A stretch of DNA of 7,292 bases. Source: an uncultured Clostridia bacterium (GTDB lineage Bacteria; Bacillota; Clostridia; Oscillospirales; Acutalibacteraceae). Positions 1 to 4,956 of the stretch are shown here, piece by piece. The translations under genes were made by a program, and so were the position numbers. Every line of letters starts with the position of its first letter. The first letter of the stretch is position 1. The notes under the pieces were generated by a model. That model saw only the letters and a program-made list of their open reading frames with translations. It made no database searches and was not told where the DNA came from. Location of the stretch: NCBI GenBank assembly GCA_946405565.1, contig CAMJHU010000087.1, positions 1-7,292 on the forward strand. Direction: 5' to 3'.

Positions 1-288
1 GTCGAGGGGGGCCACTGCCCTCCTCGCGGGTGCAGGGCAGGAGCCCTGCCGGGGAGTGGGGCAGCGTCCCACGAGGCAGCACAACGTGCTGCCGAGCGAA
101 TCGCACCAAGACCCACAACGGGGAAAGGCGAATACGGAAAGGGATGCCTTCAAAAGCAAAATCAGCCCGGATGACCAATCGTCAAGGGCGAACACGGAAA
201 GGGATACCCCCCAAAAGCAAAATCAGCCCGGATGACCAATCGTCAAGGGCGAACACGGAAAGAGATGCCCATATATGGATTTTCCCTG
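1..288 (+). repeat. Multi-hairpin repeat element, copy A (left end outside window)
   Basis: This is a non-coding, GC-rich run of consecutive hairpins followed by an A-rich tail. In order I see a 10-bp stem with loop CACT (3-26), GCAGGGC-AGGA-GCCCTGC (32-49), GTGGGGC-AGC-GTCCCAC with one G-T pair (56-72) and GGCAGCAC-AAC-GTGCTGCC (75-93). After these come the shared words GAGCGAA and GGCGAATAC and an A-rich tail. The same order of hairpins occurs in copy B (297-503, opposite strand) and copy C (4039-4282). The first hairpin module of the other copies is missing here, presumably because it lies left of the window. By analogy with B and C, a + strand gene should end just outside the left edge. 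I do not recognise a named element. A transcribed 3' UTR structure or a REP/BIME-like repeat are the two main readings. Confidence 0.75.
118..270 (+). repeat. Tandem 61-bp direct repeat in the tail of copy A
   Basis: Two nearly identical units start at 151 and 212, a period of 61 bp. Each contains CAAAAGCAAAATCAGCCCGG, then ATGACCAATCGTCAAGGGCG, then AACACGGAAAG followed by GGATACC or AGATGCC. A partial diverged unit precedes them (about 118-150). Copy C has a single related unit (4208-4280) and copy B has part of one, so the unit belongs to the element tail and is amplified only in copy A. The two units differ at only a few positions, which suggests a recent duplication. Confidence 0.85.
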
Positions 289-296
289 ATGGAATA

Positions 297-503
297 TGGG
301 GGAAAGTCTATTGTATGGGTTCCTTTTCTGTATTCGCCAAACCCCGTCGCGGATCGTGGCTCGTTTCGCTCGGCAGGCTTACGCCTGCCTTGCGGGGCGC
401 TGCCCCGCTCCCTGGCAGGGCTCCTGCCCTGCACCCGCCAAAGGGACTCGTCCCTTTGGAATCCCACGCTTCGCTAATTGCGCTTCGCGCTTTTCTTCTT
501 TTT
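297..503 (-). repeat. Multi-hairpin repeat element, copy B
   Basis: Read on the - strand, the element begins directly after the TAA of the EEP gene with an A/G-rich stretch (AAAAAGAAGAAAA). Five hairpins follow: GCGC-GAA-GCGC (480-490), a 9-bp stem with loop CGAG (438-459), GCAGGGC-AGGA-GCCCTGC (415-432), GCGGGGC-AGC-GCCCCGC (392-408) and GGCAGGC-GTAA-GCCTGCC (372-389). The loop of the last is a GNRA tetraloop. The tail contains GGCGAATACAGAAAAGG. All stems are perfectly paired. There is no T-tract after any hairpin, so it is not a standard intrinsic terminator. It faces copy A tail to tail, and the pair forms a long imperfect palindrome centred near 292. Confidence 0.8.
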
Positions 504-1157
504 TTACCACTGAATATCAACATACACCGGCGCGTGATCCGACAGCTTCCCGTAAAAATTCGGCGTCACATAATCATACGTCAGCACCTTACTCTTCTTC
601 AGATGCTTCGCCGCGATATGATCAATCGATTTCCGATAGCCGTCGCCCTTCACCCGATAACTGAACGTCTTATCATTACAGGTATACCGCCCGGAAGAAT
701 CCTCCGCGTACTGCGTGGCAATGTCATAGCAGTCCGCAAAGCCCATCTTCTCCAGCACCCCGTATTCCTCCGCCGATACGGTACAGTTCAGATCCCCCAG
801 AATCAGACAGGGACAGTCATATTCCTTCACCAGCTCATTCGCCTTGGTGCAGACCTCTTCCAACTGCTTCTTCCGGTACAGAGAATTGTTGGGAGCGGCA
901 GGCGTATTCTTGCGCCACCACAGATGCGTCGAAAAAACCACAAACCGTTTGCCGGTCTTCTTTTCTTCAAAATATGCCCATGTATAGGATTTACTGTCTT
1001 TATTGCTCGCGTAGCGGAAGGTATGGGAATCCCCGTCCAGCAGCGTGAGCGTTTCGGTATTATAGAGGATCGGCGTCCAGTTGCGATAGGCTCTCCCCTT
1101 CACATAATGGTCGGCGACCTGATAATGCCGTCCGCTATCGTTGATCGCCTTCACCAC
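504..1157 (-). CDS. C-terminal EEP (DNase I-like) catalytic part, separated from its N-terminus by TAG
   Basis: This open frame holds most of the EEP catalytic domain. The frame is open back to 1208, and the 17 codons before GTG 1157 include the LQE motif, so the biological segment really continues upstream. Visible motifs, numbered in the full 663-residue frame, are TPILY (about 474), STHLW with catalytic His524, LGDLN with Asp568 and Asn570, SIDH with Asp625, and KLSDHAPVY with Asp653 and His654. These match the metal-binding and catalytic set of DNase I, exonuclease III and sphingomyelinase-like enzymes. The substrate cannot be named from this; nucleic acids, phosphoesters or phospholipids are all possible. 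All catalytic residues are retained, so either the gene broke very recently or the protein is still made by readthrough. It ends in DIQW-TAA, and repeat copy B begins at the next bases. Confidence 0.7.
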   Translation of the reverse strand: MVKAINDSGRHYQVADHYVKGRAYRNWTPILYNTETLTLLDGDSHTFRYASNKDSKSYTWAYFEEKKTGKRFVVFSTHLWWRKNTPAAPNNSLYRKKQLEEVCTKANELVKEYDCPCLILGDLNCTVSAEEYGVLEKMGFADCYDIATQYAEDSSGRYTCNDKTFSYRVKGDGYRKSIDHIAAKHLKKSKVLTYDYVTPNFYGKLSDHAPVYVDIQW

Positions 1158-1208
1158 CGAAACGATATAGTAATGGTTGATCTCCTGCAGCGCCAGCCCG
1201 TCGGGATC

Positions 1209-2495
1209 CTATGCCATATACGCCTTCGCCATCTGACGGAAGCGCACATAATTCGAGCAGTCCTCCCCCTGCATCTGCCACGCGGTGGTATTGCAGGGCT
1301 TGTCCCAGACGTTATTGCTCATAATGCGCAGATCAGCGCCCTCGGTTTTGGCAAAGAGCGACTTGCCGTATATACTGCCGCTGCTGCGATATCCGTCGGG
1401 TACGTTCTTACTCTGCGAGAAAAACAGCCGGATGAGTTCGTCCGCCGCGTATTGCAGCGCCCAGTCCGAGCCGCCCAGCAGATAGAGATCGTCGCCGCTC
1501 TGCTCGATGAGATAGTCAAAGATATCCGGCTTGCCTTCATAAAACGCTCCGCTCACAGAATCATCGTCCATCCGCCCGATGACAATCGTACGCTGCCGCA
1601 CAATGGCTTCGCTGCCGTGACTGACCGGCAGCCTGCTCCCCAGATGTTTCCGGAAATACTGGTTGAGATAATCCCCGCAGTCAGCGCTGTCATAATATGT
1701 CTCGTCGCTTTGGAGCGCGATCAGATAATCGCCCACACTTCTGCCGTCAATCGTCGGATGAAGATATTCCGCCTCATGGTATAGATTCTGAGGCTTTTCC
1801 ACCAGATAGAAATCACCGCGCAATGTGCCGCGGTCTATATAAGCGGTGCGAAAAAATTCCAGCGCGTCAAAGGCTCCCTCCAGCGAACCGCCCACCAGTG
1901 CCGTCTCTTCGGCATCCGAAACAACGCAGTAATCGCTGTAAAGCAAAGAGGTGATCTTTTGCACGGCGAGAAGTTCGGCTGCTGAACGGTATTCTTCCGC
2001 CGTGCGCTGCACCAATAATTCACGGTAGGGCTTTTTACTGTAAGATGCCGGCTTGCCGATGACGGTTTTGGCTTTTCGGAGAATCAGGTCGCGGAGGGCT
2101 TTTTCTTCCTCACTGACGGAAGACGGCGCTTCTGCCGCGGCTGCCGTCGATGACCCATCCGCCGGCAGTACTTCCTCTTTTCCGTGCGGACGCAGATAGA
2201 CCACATTTTCTTCAATCTGCTCATGTACCGTCACGTCAAAATAGGTTGACAATGTCTGGAGCGTGTCGGCGCGGTTTTTCTGAAGATAGCCGTACAGTTC
2301 ATCCGAAAGAATCATCTGATAGGTCGGCTGCTGTTTGTTGAGCAGCACGATCTGATCGGTGGGCGTCACAACGGACACCGGCGAATCGGTATGCCCCACC
2401 AATCGTTTTTTGAGCGAGGAACACCCGCTGAGTGCGGTAATAAGCATCGTTACTGCCAGAAGCAGCCATATCGGATAAAAAAACCTGCTGCGCAA
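1209..2495 (-). CDS. N-terminal part of the EEP lipoprotein: signal, duplicated region, start of EEP domain
   Basis: The 428-residue product starts with a lipoprotein signal: Arg near the N-terminus, hydrophobic residues 7-22 and lipobox LSGC with Cys25, so it should be anchored outside the membrane. The start is TTG, chosen because AAGGAAGGTGAG lies just upstream and no other in-frame start precedes it. Residues about 45-220 and 250-362 look like two related copies of one domain: each ends in a similar block, ALVGGSLEGAFDALEFF and YLLGGSDWALQYAADELIRLF. The second copy also has IVIGR. This pattern resembles the carbohydrate-enzyme accessory fold seen before GH20 or GH67 catalytic domains, an analogy I hold loosely. 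An Ala/Ser/Glu-rich linker lies at 112-133. Residues 388-397 (DLRIMSNNVW) begin the EEP domain, with the conserved Asn at 395. The product ends at the TAG, so alone it would lack nuclease or phosphatase activity. An extended -10 promoter lies upstream at 2532-2560. Confidence 0.75.
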   Translation of the reverse strand: MRSRFFYPIWLLLAVTMLITALSGCSSLKKRLVGHTDSPVSVVTPTDQIVLLNKQQPTYQMILSDELYGYLQKNRADTLQTLSTYFDVTVHEQIEENVVYLRPHGKEEVLPADGSSTAAAAEAPSSVSEEEKALRDLILRKAKTVIGKPASYSKKPYRELLVQRTAEEYRSAAELLAVQKITSLLYSDYCVVSDAEETALVGGSLEGAFDALEFFRTAYIDRGTLRGDFYLVEKPQNLYHEAEYLHPTIDGRSVGDYLIALQSDETYYDSADCGDYLNQYFRKHLGSRLPVSHGSEAIVRQRTIVIGRMDDDSVSGAFYEGKPDIFDYLIEQSGDDLYLLGGSDWALQYAADELIRLFFSQSKNVPDGYRSSGSIYGKSLFAKTEGADLRIMSNNVWDKPCNTTAWQMQGEDCSNYVRFRQMAKAYMA

Positions 2496-2531
2496 CGCCT
2501 CACCTTCCTTTTTGATAGTGATATTTTTAAT

Positions 2532-2560
2532 AGTATAACAGATTGGGAACGGTATTTCAA
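2532..2560 (-). promoter_or_regulatory. Housekeeping promoter for the EEP lipoprotein gene
   Basis: On the - strand TTGAAA (2555-2560) is separated by 17 bp from TATACT (2532-2537). TGT lies immediately upstream of the -10, giving an extended TGn motif. Transcription would start around 2525, about 30 nt before the TTG start codon. Confidence 0.8.
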
Positions 2561-2598
2561 CACGCGGAAAATGGTTTTTTCGGTTTATTTACATTTGG

Positions 2599-2631
2599 TT
2601 TTCCACAATCGGTGTGGAAACAGTGGAAAAG
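2599..2631. promoter_or_regulatory. Cluster of three DnaA-box-like 9-mers or operator
   Basis: TTTTCCACA (2599-2607, + strand) faces TGTGGAAAC (2613-2621) and AGTGGAAAA (2622-2630), which read GTTTCCACA and TTTTCCACT on the - strand. Against the usual TTATCCACA DnaA box they carry one, two and two mismatches. The first two form an inverted repeat, TTTCCACA-5 nt-TGTGGAAA. The second and third abut as direct repeats with a 9-bp step. The cluster sits between the two divergent promoters. It could bind DnaA or be an operator, for example for the adjacent DUF1836 protein. Confidence 0.4.
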
Positions 2632-2694
2632 TCAATTACAAACCAATACGCTTTTCAATTCACAGAAAATTCATACAAAATCAGATAACTGTAC

Positions 2695-2723
2695 TTGAAA
2701 ATCATATGAACCTGTGATATAAT
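2695..2723 (+). promoter_or_regulatory. Housekeeping promoter for the DUF1836 gene
   Basis: TTGAAA (2695-2700), a 17-bp spacer and a perfect TATAAT (2718-2723) with TGA directly before the -10 (extended -10). The predicted start near 2730 gives a 5' leader of about 40 nt before the ATG at 2769. The next gene (NfeD-like) lacks a clear promoter of its own and may share this one. Confidence 0.85.
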
Positions 2724-2768
2724 CAAAACAATCTAAGCTGAAATCATAGAAACGTGAGGTTGATTCAA

Positions 2769-3338
2769 ATGACACATACACAAAATCCGGTACAGCCGGA
2801 TGTGATAGACTTCGACAGTATCCGTCCCGCCTTTGCCGCCACCGGCGGTCTGATGCTGTCGCAGGTGGTGGAGGTCACGGGCGTGGGCAGCTCCACCATC
2901 CAGAACTGGATCAAACGCGGCTGGATTCCCTCGCCCTTGGATAAAAAATACGGCGAACGGCAGGTGGCGCGTATCCTGATTGTGGATATGCTGCGCAAAT
3001 CCATGCAGCTTGAACACATTATCCGTCTCATGGCGTGCATCAACGGCGATGTGGAAGACCAGAGCGACGATATCATCAAGGACGCCGACCTCTACAATTA
3101 TATCTACCGCATTGTCAAACGCATTGAGCCGGTGGAATCTTTCACCGTTGACCGTCTTAACGACATCATTGACGAGGAAATTCAGGATTATCACGGCGCG
3201 GGCGAAGGCTATACCGGTCACGTCAGCGATACGCAAAAACGTCTGCACGACGCGCTGCATATCATGATGCTTACCTACATCAGCAGCGAACTCCGCAAAT
3301 CTGCCGAGGCGGAACTGGAGGAAATTCATAATTCGTAA
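2769..3338 (+). CDS. DUF1836 family helix-turn-helix regulator
   Basis: This 189-residue soluble protein carries the signature of the DUF1836 family, putative DNA-binding proteins of Firmicutes. Residues 26-34 (GGLMLSQVV) and 37-52 (TGVGSSTIQNWIKRGW) form a MerR-like helix-turn-helix, followed by Lys/Tyr-rich KKYGERQVARILIVDMLR (59-76), a helical segment and INGD...DDII (91-103), which are typical of the family. Length is usual for the family. I chose the ATG at 2769 because TGAGGT at 2755-2760 lies 8 nt upstream; the in-frame GTG at 2754 overlaps that site. The targets are unknown. The inverted repeat at 2599-2631, between this gene and the divergent EEP gene, is a plausible operator. The last codons overlap a short AT-rich repeat that supplies the TAA. 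Confidence 0.85.
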   Translation: MTHTQNPVQPDVIDFDSIRPAFAATGGLMLSQVVEVTGVGSSTIQNWIKRGWIPSPLDKKYGERQVARILIVDMLRKSMQLEHIIRLMACINGDVEDQSDDIIKDADLYNYIYRIVKRIEPVESFTVDRLNDIIDEEIQDYHGAGEGYTGHVSDTQKRLHDALHIMMLTYISSELRKSAEAELEEIHNS

Positions 3339-3347
3339 TTCATAATG
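3323..3347. repeat. Short AT-rich direct repeat at the end of the DUF1836 gene
   Basis: AATTCATAAT occurs at 3323-3332 and again at 3338-3347, with TCGTAATT between them. The repeat encodes the last codons (I-H-N-S) and the TAA of the upstream gene. AATTCATAATTCGTAATT-type strings are seen as dispersed repeats in some Firmicutes and cyanobacteria; that link is only from memory. Confidence 0.5.
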
Positions 3348-3420
3348 CGGAATTGTTTGAAATCGAAAAGCGTATCAGAAAGGGAATAGATTTCTTTATG
3401 GTAAAGGAGTTGTATATAAA

Positions 3421-4038
3421 ATGAAAGAATGGTTTATGCTGGATCCGCTGCGAAGCGTGCTGCTGTGTGTGGCGATTCCCGCGACGGTCATCATGATTCT
3501 GCAAACCGTGATGATTTTTATCGGTATGGCGGGACATACCGACGTGGACGTGCAGGGCGATAACGGCATTGACGGGGTCTTCGGCAACGACGCGCCTGAC
3601 GCGACCGACGTACATATGGGCGATTCCGGACTGCGGATTTTCACGGTTCGTGGTATCGTGGCGTTTCTGGCAGTCGGCGGCTGGGCGGGACTTTCCGCGC
3701 TCTCACTGACCGGCAGCGCCGCCGCCGCGATTATCACCGCGTTCATTGCCGGTACGCTGGCGCTGCTGCTGGTCGCGTGGTTCTTCCGCTGGGCGGCGTC
3801 GCTCAACGAAAACGGCACCTTGCAGATGGACAATGCCGTGGGCAAGATGGGCGAGGTGTATATCACGGTGCCTGCCAATATGGGCGGTTCGGGCAAGGTG
3901 AATGTCATCATTCAGGGAAGGCTCACTGAGGCGGAAGCGATGACCGAGGCGGACCGTCCGCTGAAATACGGTGAGACAGTCGAAGTGGTGGGCATGGCAG
4001 TCGGCAATGTGTTGAAAGTCAAGCCCATCAAAGCGTAA
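3421..4038 (+). CDS. NfeD-family membrane protein (YuaF-like, short form)
   Basis: This 205-residue membrane protein is predicted to partner the flotillin encoded at 6056. Three hydrophobic spans are visible: residues 11-36, 73-95 and 98-124. An Asp-rich loop lies between the first two (38-70; DVDVQGDNGID, DAPDATDVHMGD), probably outside the membrane. Residues 132-205 form the NfeD C-terminal OB-fold-like domain, with GKMGEVYITVPA, GSGKVNVIIQG and the closing GETVEVVGMAVGNVLKV. There is no ClpP-like serine protease domain, so this is the short NfeD type, as in the B. subtilis yuaF-floT operon, where such proteins associate with flotillin microdomains. AAGGAG at 3404-3409 precedes the ATG with an 11-nt gap. 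An 82-bp gap without a clear promoter separates it from the DUF1836 gene, so co-transcription is possible. Its stop codon is followed at once by repeat copy C. Confidence 0.85.
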   Translation: MKEWFMLDPLRSVLLCVAIPATVIMILQTVMIFIGMAGHTDVDVQGDNGIDGVFGNDAPDATDVHMGDSGLRIFTVRGIVAFLAVGGWAGLSALSLTGSAAAAIITAFIAGTLALLLVAWFFRWAASLNENGTLQMDNAVGKMGEVYITVPANMGGSGKVNVIIQGRLTEAEAMTEADRPLKYGETVEVVGMAVGNVLKVKPIKA

Positions 4039-4282
4039 AAGAAGAAAAAGCGCGAAGCGCCAATTAGCGGAGCGAATGCGGAGCGCGGGGTCCAGGGGGT
4101 GAGCTCCCTGGCAGGGGTCCGGGGGCAGCGCCACCGGCGGGGAATGGGGCAGAGCCCTATCAGGCAGCACAACGTGCTGCCGAGCGAGACGCACCATGAT
4201 AACCAACGCTGTCGGGCGAATACAGAACAGAACCCCCACAAAGCAAATCGAGCCAATCTCTCAAACGGGGAAAGGCGCAAAA
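4039..4282 (+). repeat. Multi-hairpin repeat element, copy C
   Basis: It begins directly after the NfeD-like TAA with AAGAAGAAAAAGC, the same opening as copy B. Hairpins follow: GCGC-GAA-GCGC (4050-4060), CCAGGGGG-TGAG-CTCCCTGG with one G-T pair (4092-4111), an imperfect CCGG...CCGG hairpin (4119-4137), ATGGGGC-AGA-GCCCTAT (4144-4160) and GGCAGCAC-AAC-GTGCTGCC (4163-4181). The last hairpin and its flanks, 26 bp in all, are identical to copy A. The tail (about 4208-4282) contains one 61-bp-type unit. It ends about 15 bp before the ribosome binding site of the next gene, so it lies in the intercistronic mRNA if NfeD-like and the next gene are co-transcribed. I see no promoter and no T-tract within it. 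Confidence 0.8.
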
Positions 4283-4312
4283 AAAGGCGCATAAAAAAGG
4301 AGCAGACAACCC

Positions 4313-4618
4313 ATGAAAGACGAAAACAAAGACAAAAACAAAATCGAAACAACCCAGAATCCCGCAAACGAACCCAAAACAAATGAAGAAAAAGAAAGTC
4401 ACGAAGGTCTTGCCATCGGCATGTGTCTGGGCATGGGTCTGGGCATGACGGTGGGGCAGTTCATCTTCAAAAATATGCTCATCGGCATGAGTACGGGGAT
4501 GTGTCTGGGAATGTGCCTGGGCGTTCTCTATGATTCCACCCGGAAAAAAAGCAAAGCGACAGAAGACAGTACAGAAAAGACAGAAAACACAGACAAAACA
4601 GAGGAAAAACAATCATGA
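4313..4618 (+). CDS. Small Met/Gly-rich (glycine-zipper) double-span membrane protein
   Basis: I do not know a function for this 101-residue protein. Residues 1-31 and 74-101 are highly charged, rich in Lys, Glu, Thr and Asn, and look disordered. Between them lie two hydrophobic stretches with Gly every fourth residue: Gly36-40-44-48 and Gly58-62-66-70. Both follow the pattern IGMxxGMxLGMxxG (35-48 and 57-70, allowing Thr-Val variation), so the block is an internal duplication with a 22-codon step. Met is strikingly frequent and Cys occurs at 38, 64 and 68. A membrane hairpin packed by GxxxG contacts is the natural reading; oligomers or pores are possible, as for other glycine-zipper proteins. 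AAGGAG at 4297-4302 precedes the ATG by 10 nt. The TGA overlaps the next ATG (ATGA), so the two products are probably made together. Confidence 0.8.
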   Translation: MKDENKDKNKIETTQNPANEPKTNEEKESHEGLAIGMCLGMGLGMTVGQFIFKNMLIGMSTGMCLGMCLGVLYDSTRKKSKATEDSTEKTENTDKTEEKQS

Positions 4619-4833
4619 ACACACATCCGGTCAAAATTCAGAACTGTCCGTTCTGCGGCGGAACGGAATTCGCGGAAGGGTATCAGAGCGGATACGGCGC
4701 CGTAACCGGGACGGAAAATCTCTGGTCGGGCAGCGTGCTGTATCACATCATCTGCCGCAACTGCGGGAGCGTGGTACACAGTTATGTCAATAACCCGGAA
4801 AAGCTGCTGAAACGGTCCAATCGGAAGCAATAA
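4615..4833 (+). CDS. Small zinc-ribbon protein, coupled to the upstream gene
   Basis: This 72-residue protein has two knuckles: CPFCGG (Cys11, Cys14) and CRNCGS (Cys47, Cys50), which should bind one zinc ion. Between them is a 32-residue loop with GYQSGYGAV and a Trp; after them comes the basic tail SYVNNPEKLLKRSNRKQ. From memory, Firmicutes have many small proteins with this layout (CPxCG, YGxV, IICxNCG, SYVxNPEK), sometimes mislabelled as transcription factor TFIIIB. A role in nucleic-acid or protein binding is a guess. The start overlaps the preceding TGA in ATGA, and GAGGAAA lies just upstream, indicating translational coupling to the glycine-zipper protein. No terminator hairpin is visible after its TAA. 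Confidence 0.8.
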   Translation: MNTHPVKIQNCPFCGGTEFAEGYQSGYGAVTGTENLWSGSVLYHIICRNCGSVVHSYVNNPEKLLKRSNRKQ

Positions 4834-4869
4834 AAAAGATAAAAAAAACGCGAAACATCTTCATAGATA

Positions 4870-4898
4870 TTGCCAATTTCCAACCGGCGTGCTATAAT
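4870..4898 (+). promoter_or_regulatory. Housekeeping promoter for the LRR lipoprotein gene
   Basis: TTGCCA (4870-4875), a 17-bp spacer, and a perfect TATAAT (4893-4898) preceded by TGC (extended -10). Transcription should start near 4905. This rules out the upstream in-frame TTG at 4870 as the start codon, since it is the -35 box itself. Confidence 0.85.
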
Positions 4899-4956
4899 GA
4901 TTTTGTCAATCATTTTCTTTCTGAATCCCACAGATAAAATGGAGAGGGGCATTATC

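Larger units (their letters stand above)
504..2495 (-). pseudogene. Secreted EEP-domain lipoprotein gene interrupted by an in-frame TAG
   Basis: The whole reading frame runs from a TTG start at 2495 to the TAA at 504-506, 664 codons including the stop, with a single internal stop (TAG, 1209-1211, codon 429). No frame change is needed: the codons after TAG read DPDGLALQE, the conserved strand carrying the catalytic Glu of endonuclease/exonuclease/phosphatase enzymes, and the rest of the domain follows intact. The two halves are therefore one gene. The downstream half has no convincing start: the first usable codon is GTG at 1157, without a Shine-Dalgarno site and already past the catalytic Glu. 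The likeliest reading is a recent nonsense mutation or a base-calling error. Amber suppression or readthrough is a less likely alternative. The other five complete genes of the window and the end of this one use TAA or TGA, so TAG is not used elsewhere here as a terminal stop. Confidence 0.7.

Noticed and set aside
118..270. CRISPR array
   Set aside because: Only about two units, with the whole 61-bp period repeated and no variable spacers; no cas genes are present.
1..503. Insertion sequence with terminal inverted repeats
   Set aside because: The inverted pair encloses no transposase frame, and the same element also occurs singly at 4039-4282, so the copies are independent units.
30..1784. 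Long + strand open frame of 584 codons
   Set aside because: It runs through the repeat elements and then antisense to the EEP gene, whose frame has a signal peptide, promoter, ribosome binding site and recognisable motifs. The antisense product has no domain-like composition.
2733..3329. - strand open frame of 198 codons
   Set aside because: Antisense to the DUF1836 gene, which has a clear family match and a perfect upstream promoter.
4039..4282. Standard intrinsic terminator in copy C
   Set aside because: None of the hairpins is followed by a T-tract; the tail is A-rich.
4870..4956. Upstream in-frame start for the LRR protein
   Set aside because: The TTG at 4870 is the -35 box of a strong promoter, and the added residues would displace the lipoprotein signal from the N-terminus.
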